64,000 nt of DNA from Trueperella bonasi (GTDB taxonomy: Bacteria > Actinomycetota > Actinomycetes > Actinomycetales > Actinomycetaceae). Of this stretch, positions 27,950 through 36,900 are shown in pieces (position 1 is the stretch's first letter; every line of letters starts with the position of its first letter). The stretch is from assembly GCF_030811535.1 (NCBI RefSeq), contig NZ_JAUSQX010000001.1:372001-436000 (forward strand). Reading direction: 5' to 3'. Below the pieces are notes generated by a model. The model saw only the letters and a list, made by a program, of their open reading frames with translations, ran no database searches and was not told the origin of the DNA. Made by a program: the position numbers and the translations under genes.

Positions 27950-29232
27950 GCGAGCTGGTCCAATCCTTCATAGAGCGGGAATTCTTTGGCGAGTTTCGTC
28001 GCTCTTGCTTTGAGAGCTTCGATGTCCGCTGCACTGCCGTCGCGCAACGTTTGCGCGATAATGTCTGCGACTTCGCGGAATTCCTCGGCGCCGAAGCCAC
28101 GGCTTGCAAGCGCGGGAGTGCCTATCCGAAGCCCGGATGAGACGGATGCGGGCCGCGGATCAAAGGGCACGGAGTTGCGGTTAATAGTGATGCCGACTTC
28201 GTGGAGCAGGTCTTCTCCTTCTTGTCCATTCATCTCCGCGTTGCGCAGATCGACGAGCACTAGGTGTACATCGGTGCCACCCGAGACAACCGAGATTCCT
28301 TTTTGTGCGACGTCGTCTTGGACGAGGCGCTCGGCCAGAATTTTCGCTCCTTCGAGGGTACGCTCTTGGCGTTCCCTGAATTCGGGTGAGGCGGCAATTT
28401 TCATCGCGACTGCTTTTGCTGCAATCACGTGCATAAGCGGGCCGCCCTGCTGCCCGGGGAATACGGCCGAATCCAGCTTGCGCCCGAAGGTTTCGGCGTC
28501 GCGGGCTAAGATCATACCCGAGCGCGGACCACCGATGGTCTTGTGGATAGTGGTGGTGACGACGTCGGCGTAGGGCACAGGATTCGGATGCAACCCGGCG
28601 GCTACGAGGCCGGCGAAGTGCGCCATGTCCACCCACAGATAAGCGCCCACCTCGTCCGCAATCTCACGGAAGGCGGCGAAGTCTAGCTGGCGCGGGTAGG
28701 CCGACCAGCCCGCGATAATCATTTTCGGCTTGTGTGCGAGTGCTTTTTCGCGCACGGTGGCCATGTCGATGAGGTGGTCGCCCTCGGAGACCTCGTAGGA
28801 GACGGCGTTGTAGTTTTTACCGGAGAAGTTGATTTTCATACCGTGCGTCAGGTGCCCGCCATGGGAAAGTTCGAGGCCCAGCACCGTGTCGCCCGTTTCC
28901 ATCAGGGCGTGGTAAATCGCCGCGTTTGCCTGCGCGCCAGAATGTGGTTGCACATTCGCATAGTTGGCACCGAAAAGTTCTTTCGCTCTGTCGATCGCAA
29001 GTTGCTCGGCGACGTCAACGTGCTCGCACCCGCCATAGTACCGACGCCCCGGATACCCTTCTGCATACTTGTTCGTGAGCACGGAGCCTTGCGCCTGAAG
29101 AACGGCCCGCGGTACAAAGTTTTCGGACGCAATCATTTCCAGAGTATTGCGTTGACGGTTCAGCTCGTCTTCGAGCACACTCGCGATTTCGGGATCGAGC
29201 TCGTCAAGGCTCTTATTGAGTAGGTCGGACAT
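27946..29232 (-). CDS. glyA: Serine hydroxymethyltransferase
   Basis: A 428-residue PLP enzyme converting serine and THF to glycine and methylene-THF. [32 protein letters not shown] and the PLP-lysine region [16 protein letters not shown] are clear. [20 protein letters not shown] is the cofactor phosphate region. AAGGAG lies upstream of the ATG at good spacing. It is the first gene of an operon running to manC. Its leader carries short tandem repeats. Confidence 0.97.
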   Translation of the reverse strand: MSDLLNKSLDELDPEIASVLEDELNRQRNTLEMIASENFVPRAVLQAQGSVLTNKYAEGYPGRRYYGGCEHVDVAEQLAIDRAKELFGANYANVQPHSGAQANAAIYHALMETGDTVLGLELSHGGHLTHGMKINFSGKNYNAVSYEVSEGDHLIDMATVREKALAHKPKMIIAGWSAYPRQLDFAAFREIADEVGAYLWVDMAHFAGLVAAGLHPNPVPYADVVTTTIHKTIGGPRSGMILARDAETFGRKLDSAVFPGQQGGPLMHVIAAKAVAMKIAASPEFRERQERTLEGAKILAERLVQDDVAQKGISVVSGGTDVHLVLVDLRNAEMNGQEGEDLLHEVGITINRNSVPFDPRPASVSSGLRIGTPALASRGFGAEEFREVADIIAQTLRDGSAADIEALKARATKLAKEFPLYEGLDQLA

Positions 29233-29252
29233 CTCGGCTTCTCCTTCTGCTC

Positions 29253-29322
29253 TGGTCTACCACCTGCGCTCTGGTCTACCACCTGCGCTCTGGGTTTCCA
29301 GTCTCGGGTTGGTCTACCTGCG
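29253..29322 (-). repeat. 19-bp tandem repeats in the glyA leader
   Basis: TGGTCTACCACCTGCGCTC occurs twice back to back (29253-29271 and 29272-29290). A shortened copy, TGGTCTACCTGCG, lies at 29310-29322. They occupy the stretch 20-90 bases upstream of glyA. Confidence 0.85.
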
Positions 29323-29364
29323 CCAGTTTACAGCAGTATCTACGTTCAAGGTCTTGTCACGAAC

Positions 29365-30478
29365 TCACGAGGCTACATCGATTCCTGAAATGGGCACACT
29401 CCTCCCTTGGTCATTCTCCGCGCATTTTCGCTTCCACCAATCGTCCCGACCCTGCCGATCATTCGGTTCCTGGACTACCCTGCCGTGAACGTCAACGAAT
29501 TCCCACCCGTTCTCATAATGAATAGCCGTTATCTGTTCTCGATGGATTAGTGCATGATGATGCCAACACACCATTACCAGGTTGTCCAGATCTGTATTTC
29601 CACCGTTTTCCCAATAATGCGCATGGTGAATCCTGCTACTGGAATACGGTTGGGTGCATCCTGGAAATTGGCAGTGCCTGTCTCTAGCAATCACTGCCCT
29701 CGCCTGAGCCGGTGTGGCTGTTCGGTATCTTCGCCCCACATCCAGTACTTCCGATTCCTGCCCGAAAACCACCCTCGAAATTTGCGCGTCCGCCAAAATC
29801 ATCTGCAGCTGACCCGGCGTTAAAGGCGTGCCGTCGTCCAAGGTGGCAGGCTCTAGACCTTCAAAGTAAGAAGCATCAACCCCGGGAGCAATCTCGGCAA
29901 GCTTGCGGCCGAGTGCGGAGGCTCTAAGCTCTGGCGCGCTATCTCGCGAGGTGCATCATCGCCGCTATACGCCGTACTCATCACCGCGTTCAGCAAATTG
30001 TTCACGAGCACGCCATTGATGGGCGTTAATCGCCCATTGATTACCCAATAATCGCCCCTATCGAAGAGGTGTAGTTTCTCTTCTTGCGCCTCTTCTTTTG
30101 CCTTGCGCTCCGCCTTTTTCGGCGCGTGCTTAATCGCCCACGCCTTAACTCTCTTAGCAAACCGTTCCACATCCATCGTGAGTGCGTAGCTCAGCAGTTT
30201 CCGTTCGCCGTCTGTTGCTCAAAAATCTCGGCCGTCCGGGCGCCAGAACCCTCCCAGTCACCTTCCCGGCGCACCGCATCCACGACGTCGTACCTCAACC
30301 CACGCACGCGCTTGGCTATCTGATCCATCCGGCTTGAGACGCTCAAGCGTGCTGTGGATCCAAGCTGATGCAAATCGATCCCCGCGAGAATATCCACAGC
30401 GCGCTCGATCTCATCAAGAGTGACGGCCACGATTTCTTCGGCGGCAACAATTCCAAAACCCGCGTCAACAGCACGCAT
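29365..30478 (-). pseudogene. DUF222/HNH endonuclease-domain protein (13E12-type), broken by two frameshifts
   Basis: Three consecutive pieces together spell one DUF222-HNH protein. The first starts at 30478 (MRAVDAGFG, with AGGAGG eight bases upstream) and stops at 30191. The second continues as KLLSYALTMDVERFAKRVKAW in another frame. The third resumes as ELRASALGRKLAEIAPGV in a third frame. The HNH core is intact: CQFPGCTQPY...RIHHAHYWENGG...CWHHHALIH. Repairing one base-count error near 30193-30207 and one near 29921-29945 would restore a single reading frame of about 370 residues. This actinobacterial family is often multicopy and decayed. Its function is not established. Confidence 0.8.
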
Positions 30479-30647
30479 GAGATACACCTCCTTCGGCAGT
30501 TCCTCCCGGTAGTAAGCGGGAAATGTTGATTAATGAAATTCTACAAACCGTCTCCGACAAATTTTTTCGCCACCAACACATGGCAGCATTCTCACAGACA
30601 ACAACCGCCGTTTTTCACAACAAATGTTTAGCGCCTAAGCAACGTGG

Positions 30648-30660
30648 AATAATCGCTCCA
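30648..30660 (+). promoter_or_regulatory. -10 box, probably leaderless, for the GNAT gene
   Basis: TGG followed by AATAAT (30648-30653) ends six bases before the ATG at 30660. No ribosome binding site is present. The preceding 150 bases are AT-rich. Confidence 0.5.
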
Positions 30661-31856
30661 TGAGCCAAAACCCAAAAGAGCACCCAGACAGCAAAACCAG
30701 CGTCGTACTCGTCCCACTTCCCACACGTAACCCGCAGGAAACTGCCCAACAACTCGCCGAACACGTCAGCCCGGCCTGGCAACGGCTTTACGATCTCATC
30801 CGCGACCACCAGATCGAGCTCACCGACCACGCGGATAATCTCAGCCCCACAGTGGCTCAATTCCTCGAAGAATCGCTACAACCACTCAATCCCAATTTCC
30901 CAGTTCACAGGTTCGCCCTCGCACTAGCGCCCACCGCTACCGAGCCCGCCAGATTCAGTGCACTGCCAGCTCAGTCCATCGTCGGAGCAGCACACGCGAT
31001 TCTCCCTCAGAACGAGAACACCTATACGGCTCACATCGACCTCTTCGTCGCACCCGCTTTCCGCCGTCGCGGCATCGGTTCATCAGCACTCGCACAGTTG
31101 TTGGAATTCCTGCGCGAAAACAACCGCACGCAGGCAGAAACTTGGCCGACGACGTCGTCGAATTCCGACGGCGAGCGGCTCAGCCCGCGCCTTGGCGTCG
31201 GTAGCCTACCGGCCGCAGACCCAACAGTCCGTTTCCTCTCCAGAAACAACTTTGGCCTCGAGTTGATCGAAAAGGTTTGCGAACTTCACCTCGAACATTT
31301 CGCAAGTCGCCTTTCCTCCGGCACACTCACCGTGCCCCAACTCGATTCCGACCTTGACATCCAGCATTACGGCAACGAGTTGGCAAACAGCATTACGCCC
31401 GAATTTATCGCGGCGATTAACGCGTTTAACGCCGAGCACCCACAGTCAGATTCGGCCACTCCGTTCACAACCTCGGCGCAGGAGTACGCGCAAGCCATGC
31501 GAAATTCAATTGATCGCGGAAACCAACACTGCGGGGTAATGATCCGCGAGCGGAAGTCTGGCCGCGTCGTCGCAATCACCGAAGCCCATTACCGCGGTTC
31601 GGTCGCAGCCCAATCTGACACCTGGGTGCATGCCGATTACCGCGGCCGCGGGCTTGCTACGCTTGCAAAAATCGAGCTGTACCGCATGCTCGTGGCACGC
31701 GCCCCGTCCGTCGTGAAAGTTTCCACCGAAAACGCCGAGTCGAATGTTGGTATGTGGAAGGTTAACGAACGGCTTGGCTTCAAGGTCGTGGCGGCGCAAT
31801 CACACTGGGTATCCGTTTTCGGCGACGCCGGATGGGCATCGTATGGCGCTGGCTAA
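30660..31856 (+). CDS. Tandem GNAT family N-acetyltransferase
   Basis: A 398-residue protein with two GNAT folds. The first acetyl-CoA loop is APAFRRRGIGSSAL (about residue 130); the second is HADYRGRGLATLAKIELY (about residue 325), followed by ENAESNVGMWKVNERLGF, the usual end of a GNAT domain. The layout resembles mycothiol synthase (MshD) and related actinobacterial acetyltransferases, but the substrate cannot be read from the sequence. It converges on purU with an 11-base gap. Confidence 0.85.
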   Translation: MSQNPKEHPDSKTSVVLVPLPTRNPQETAQQLAEHVSPAWQRLYDLIRDHQIELTDHADNLSPTVAQFLEESLQPLNPNFPVHRFALALAPTATEPARFSALPAQSIVGAAHAILPQNENTYTAHIDLFVAPAFRRRGIGSSALAQLLEFLRENNRTQAETWPTTSSNSDGERLSPRLGVGSLPAADPTVRFLSRNNFGLELIEKVCELHLEHFASRLSSGTLTVPQLDSDLDIQHYGNELANSITPEFIAAINAFNAEHPQSDSATPFTTSAQEYAQAMRNSIDRGNQHCGVMIRERKSGRVVAITEAHYRGSVAAQSDTWVHADYRGRGLATLAKIELYRMLVARAPSVVKVSTENAESNVGMWKVNERLGFKVVAAQSHWVSVFGDAGWASYGAG

Positions 31857-31867
31857 AGATCACCTTG

Positions 31868-32713
31868 TTAGCTAAAGATGACCGTGCGCTCACCGTTCAT
31901 CATCACGCGGTGTTCGGCATGCCAGCGCACTGCCCGCGAAAGAACCTGCCGCTCAACTTCGGCGCCTTTGGACATGAGTTCAAGTTCGTCTTCGTCGTGG
32001 GCCACGCGTACCACGTCTTGCTCGATGATCGGTCCCTCGTCGAGGTCGGCCGTCACGTAGTGGGCGGTTGCGCCAATCAGTTTCACGCCGCGGATGTGCG
32101 CCTGCTGGTATGGCCGCGCGCCCTTGAAGGACGGCAAAAACGAGTGGTGAATATTAATTGCGTTACCGGCGAGTTTGCGGCACAAATCCTCGGATAGGAT
32201 TTGCATGTAGCGTGCCAAAACCACCAGTTCGACGTCGCGCTCCTCGATCACTTTGAGCAGCTCGGCCTCCGCCTCCGGTTTCGTTTCGGCACTGATTGGG
32301 ATGTGAATGAATTCCTTGCCGTAAAACTCGGCGAGCGAGCGTAGCGTTTCGTGGTTTCCTACGACGCCGACGACGTCGATCGGCAATCGCCCTTCGCGCT
32401 GTTTGGATAGCAGGTCCGACAGGCAGTGCGATTCTTTCGTGACCATGATGAGGGTGCGCATCGGCTGGCCGGCCGGTGAGATCGTGTAGTCCATTCCGTG
32501 GTTGCGCGCCAGCGCTGCGAACGCGTTTTCGATGGTGGGGATCCCGCCCGGAACTTCCGCTTCGATTCGCACAAAGAAGTAGCCCGATTCCCGGTCGTTA
32601 AACTGCTGAGATTCGAGAATGTTTCCGCCTACCGAGGCCAGCAAGCCCGTGATCGCGTAGGTGATTCCGGGCTTGTCGGGGCATTTTACGGTCAGAGTTA
32701 GATTGTCAGTCAC
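31868..32713 (-). CDS. purU: Formyltetrahydrofolate deformylase
   Basis: A 281-residue enzyme hydrolysing 10-formyl-THF to formate and THF. The N-terminal 85 residues are an ACT domain (LTLTVKCPDKPGITYAITG). The C-terminal formyltransferase-like domain has NIHHSFLPSFKGARPYQQAH and GATAHYVTADLDEGPIIEQD with the catalytic Asn, His and Asp. Two GTG starts are possible. 32713 gives the family N-terminus (MTDNLTLTV) and is preferred; 32737 adds eight residues. Confidence 0.93.
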   Translation of the reverse strand: MTDNLTLTVKCPDKPGITYAITGLLASVGGNILESQQFNDRESGYFFVRIEAEVPGGIPTIENAFAALARNHGMDYTISPAGQPMRTLIMVTKESHCLSDLLSKQREGRLPIDVVGVVGNHETLRSLAEFYGKEFIHIPISAETKPEAEAELLKVIEERDVELVVLARYMQILSEDLCRKLAGNAINIHHSFLPSFKGARPYQQAHIRGVKLIGATAHYVTADLDEGPIIEQDVVRVAHDEDELELMSKGAEVERQVLSRAVRWHAEHRVMMNGERTVIFS

Positions 32714-32799
32714 GGGTTTAGGATAGGCCAAATGCACGGTTGGGGTGCAATCGGCTCATATTCGCTCCGAGCTTTCCGGCTAGGGATCCCACCCAGCTT

Positions 32800-33378
32800 C
32801 TACGAAGTCCGCTGAACCTTCGCCCAACCTGTTGCCACCGACGACGCGATCGCTAGCTTCAGCATGTCCCCCGGGATGAAGGGGATCACACCAGCGCCAA
32901 GCACTGCCGCTGACCACGGCGCGCCCATCCCGGTGGCCGCAGATAGCCAGATCAGGCCGGGTACGTATGGAATTGCGAGCCCGGCTCCAAACACCGCAAT
33001 GGCACGCCAACCTTCGAGAGGCTTGCGTGCAGACATCCAGCCCACGAATGCCGCCGCGAGCACGAAGCCCACGATAAAGCCTGCCGATGCGCCTGCGCCC
33101 GAGCTGCCAGCTGCAAAGATCGGCATCCCTGCGGAGCCGAGTGCGCCATAAATCGCGAGCGAGGCTAGGCCACGGCCTGCACCGAGGCGCCATCCAACCA
33201 GCACGACTGCCAGGGTCTGCATGGTCACCGGCACCGGCTTGAACGGAATTGCGATCTGCGCTGCCAAAGCCAGGGCGGCCGTTCCGAGGACGATCGCGGC
33301 AACGTTACGAGCAATGTCGGCAGCTGTCCAGCGGGCGCTAGCCGCCCGGGCGGCCGCATGTGAAGAATTTCGAATCAT
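32800..33378 (-). CDS. bioY: BioY family biotin transporter S-component
   Basis: A 192-residue membrane protein with six hydrophobic segments and the BioY signature IPFKPVPVTMQTLAVVLVGWRLG. Conserved GAGASAGFIVGFVLAA and the ending GVIPFIPGDMLKLAIA also fit. It binds biotin in the membrane as an ECF transporter subunit or works alone. The start at 33378 gives the normal length. It lies 26 bases after acpS at the end of the operon that opens with birA, which uses the imported biotin. Confidence 0.94.
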   Translation of the reverse strand: MIRNSSHAAARAASARWTAADIARNVAAIVLGTAALALAAQIAIPFKPVPVTMQTLAVVLVGWRLGAGRGLASLAIYGALGSAGMPIFAAGSSGAGASAGFIVGFVLAAAFVGWMSARKPLEGWRAIAVFGAGLAIPYVPGLIWLSAATGMGAPWSAAVLGAGVIPFIPGDMLKLAIASSVATGWAKVQRTS

Positions 33379-33404
33379 TGTTATCTTTCGGTTAGGGGGT
33401 TCGC

Positions 33405-33926
33405 TCACGCGCAATCGGTTTCGGCGCAAACGACCTGGCAGACGGCGATCGCGTAGTCGCCGTCGTGGGAGAGGGAAATGAGGGCCCGCGTGCCGGGAAC
33501 CGACTGGGCGTACGCCTCGCCGATCCGGCCCGTGAGAGTGATGTATGGACGCCCGTAGGCATCGCTTGTTATCTGGATTTGCGCCATGTCTACCGTCTCG
33601 ACGACGGGCGCACGGCCCAGGAGCGCACCGGACCACGCTTTGATGAAGGCTTCCTTGCCTGCCCAGCGGGCGGCTAGGTGGTAGGCCTCATCGAGGCCGG
33701 TTTCAACGGCACGACGGCGGGCGGCCCGGCGTTCCGGCGCGGCAAAAGAGTTGCCGAAGCTGGTGCCGGGAGCCGCAAGCTGTTCGGCGAAGGACGAGAT
33801 GTGGACGATATCCACGCCAAGCCCTAGCGTGCCGACTTTGCTTTCCACCGGCGGAGCCGTACGGGGCGCGGGAGGGAGATTGGCCTCCCGCGCCCTTGGT
33901 GAGCGGTTCTCGCCATTAGCCGGCAT
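33405..33926 (-). CDS. acpS: Holo-acyl carrier protein synthase
   Basis: A phosphopantetheinyl transferase that moves 4'-phosphopantetheine from CoA to the carrier-protein serine, here most likely the ACP domain of the adjacent fatty acid synthase. LGLGVDIVHISSF carries the Mg2+-binding Asp; RWAGKEAFIKAWSG the catalytic Glu and Lys; LISLSHDGDYAIAVC ends the fold. With the ATG at 33926 it has 173 residues, about 35 longer at the N-terminus than typical AcpS, so the true start may be further in. It overlaps the end of the synthase gene by 11 bases. Confidence 0.93.
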   Translation of the reverse strand: MPANGENRSPRAREANLPPAPRTAPPVESKVGTLGLGVDIVHISSFAEQLAAPGTSFGNSFAAPERRAARRRAVETGLDEAYHLAARWAGKEAFIKAWSGALLGRAPVVETVDMAQIQITSDAYGRPYITLTGRIGEAYAQSVPGTRALISLSHDGDYAIAVCQVVCAETDCA

Positions 33927-36900
33927 AAGATCCGCCGGCATAGAATCCATCCGCGCCAAGGCGTGCCTCAGGATCGAGAAGCATGGCTGCTTCAACCTCG
34001 TGGGCGTCGTAGTCCGCGGAGTCTTCCTTGAAGCGGCGGCCTTCGATCGGCTCGTACAGTTCGCGGCGGCCGATCATACCCTGCTCGAGGTGGCGGGCAC
34101 CTGAGCGCATGCGCTCTTCGGCCCGCTCACGCCACCGATCTGCAGCCTCGCGGCCGTGCGCTCGTTCAACAGCGGCTTCGAATGCACCAGGGTGGACGAA
34201 CGCCATCATCGAAGAAACGTGCCCGAAACCGAGCGAGGTGGCGAGCGCCGCCTTGATCGGGCTACGCTTGCCGAGGTTGAGCGGATCGCGCAACCACACC
34301 AGGTAGTCCCGGTCGTAGAACACCGGATCCAGGTTGTCGAGCGATCGATTCGCCGGAACAATGCCGTTGTTGAACACCTGGGTCAAGCCTGCAATCTGGA
34401 ACAGCGCAGCGCCGCCCTTCGAGTGGCCCGTGAGCGTCTTTTGAGAGATCACGTGCAACGGATTGCCATCGGTACGCCCGAGAGCTTTCGCAAGGCGGTC
34501 ATGCAGCTCCGCCTCGTTCGGATCGTTGGCATTGGTGGACGTGTCGTGCTTGGACAGCACCGCGATGTCGTCCACTTTCACGCCGAGCTTGGCGAGGTCG
34601 CGGGCCATTCGCGAGTTCTTGCCACCGTGTCCGGCCGCGAGTGCGCCGAGTCCGGGTGCGGGGATCGATGTGTGTGCGCCGTCGGCGAAGGTCTGCACAT
34701 ATCCGACCACCGCGTAGACGGGCAGCCCGAGCTCGAGTGCCAGATCGCCACGCGCAATCAGCACGGTTCCGCCGCCCTGGCCTTCCACGAAGCCGCCTCG
34801 GCGAAGGTCTCCAGCGCGTGAGAAAAAGCGATCATGGATGCCCTGCTCCTCAAGCGATGCCGAGTCGGCCGTAGCGTTCATGAAACCGAAGCCTTCTAGC
34901 GATTCCACGGAAATGTCATCGTTCGCGCCGGTCACAACGAACTTGGCTTTGCCAGTCGCGATCTTGTCAAGACCTTCCTCCAGCGATACGGCTGCCGATG
35001 CGCACGCCGCAACTGGCTGGACCATCGCACCGTAGCCGCCCACGTAGGACTGCATGGTGTGGGCCGCGATCACGTTGGGCAAGGTCTCTTGCAAGATATC
35101 CTGCGGAACGTCCTCGCCGAGGAAGCGCTCAACGAACAGCTTGCGCATTGAGCTCATGCCTCCAAAACCGGTGCCCTGCGTGGATGCGATCTGGGTTGGG
35201 TGCACTGCCTCAAGAAGTTCGGCCGGTTCGAAGCCTGCCGAAATGAAGGCATCCACGGTAGTCACGAGGTTCCACACGGCCATCTTGTCCGCCGATTCGA
35301 TCATCGACGCCGGGATGCCCCAGCGGGTCGGATCGAAATCTTTAGGTAGCTGACCCGCGACGTAGCGCGAAAGAGTCGTCTTGCGCGGCACCATGGTCGT
35401 GGCACCCTTCTTGCGGGTGACGAGCCAATCGGGGTTCTCCGCCGACGGCGGGGTGATCTCAGTGAACTGCGGATCTGCGACCTCGTAGGCTCGCGCATCC
35501 TCTTCGGAGTCCACCGAGAACGTGATCGGGCGATCGAGGAACACCGTCACCATGTCAACGGTGCCGCCATCTTGGATCGGCCCATCGTCGGAAAGTCTGC
35601 GCACGCCACAGCGCGCCACGACTTCGTCACGGAAGCGTTCGTAGATCTCCGATTCATCGACGTAGTTATCTTCGGCGTCATACCAGCCGGCCTTAGGCGC
35701 TTCGTGCCAGGTCAGCAGACCCGTCATCCATGCGAGTTCGAGAACTCCTGCCGCGGTGAGGTCAACCTCGCCATCTGCCTGGATGCCGAGCTCTGCCGAT
35801 AGGCGCGTACGGGATGAACCCCACGGCCCAGCCTCGCCGACGCCCACGATCACGATCGTGTCTTCCGGGCGCGCGCTGCCATCGGACCACACGTCCGAGT
35901 ACTCGGGCAGGCCAACGACCTTCGGGCTGGGGAGCGCCGAAATGGTTTCGCCTTCGGGTTCGCTTGGAGCCGCTGGTTCCTCAACCTTCGCGTTCTTTGC
36001 CAGCTCGGGGAAATCGATTGCTTCCAGTCCGCCGGTTAGGTCCGCATCGATTGGCTCAACGCGAGCCTTTTCGCGGGATTCCTTCGATGCGAGGCCGACC
36101 AGCTGGTCCGCCATTTCATCGGTGGACCAGGTGCGAACGCCAGCGGCTTCCGCAGCTTCTACGAGCGGATCGTTCCCGCCCATGAGGCCGGTACCTCGCA
36201 CCCACCCAATGCGGGCGTGTGCGAGGGTTACTCGATCGGCCCACGGTTCGACCTTCCACTTGTTAACGATCGCGTCAAAAGCGGCCTTGACCTCACCGTA
36301 TGCACCGTCTCCACCGAATAGGCCGCGGTTGGGCGAACCGGGAAGCACCGCGTGCATGCGATGGCCCACAACGGTATCGGAACCGATCTTGGACAAGCCG
36401 GTGAGCAGGCGCTCAAGGCCCCACAGCATCAGGCGGGCCTGACTTTCGGTATCGGAACCAGCCTCATCCATCATGCCGAACACGCGCGGGGCAGCAAACG
36501 GGAAGAGCATGTCCGGTACCATCGCCGGCTTCTTCTCCTTCGTCTGCCCGCCCACGGTCTCACGCACCGGGTTACCGATCCACTCCACCAGCGAATCGAT
36601 ATCGCGATAGGAGGAAAGGTTGGCGGGAACGAGCCACAGGCTTGCGTCGCCGCGCGCATTTTCGCGGTAGAGCTTGCGCCCTGCGAGCAGACGCTTCTGG
36701 TCAACGCGCGAAGCGGTGGCAATCACGGTGGCACCACCCGCGAGCAGGCGTTTGGCTACGGCTCCACCGATCGAGTCGGGGGTCATTCCCGTGACGACGG
36801 CGATCTGGCCGCTGTATTCGCCAGTGGAGTTATCGACGGCAACTTTCGTGATCTCACCGAGGGCTCCCCGAATCTGGTCTGAAATATCGGCGTTGTCGAT

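Noticed and set aside
26937-28013. A 358-codon plus-strand frame opposite exonuclease III and folD
   Set aside because: Both minus-strand genes are complete with catalytic motifs; the plus frame spans their junction and resembles nothing.
29253-29322. Possible CRISPR array
   Set aside because: Only two exact 19-bp copies and a partial one, directly abutting with no spacers, and no cas genes nearby.
31852-31889. Imperfect 19-bp duplication GCTAAAGATSACC at the end of the GNAT gene
   Set aside because: Real but short and imperfect; with no wider context it looks like chance or a minor slippage event.
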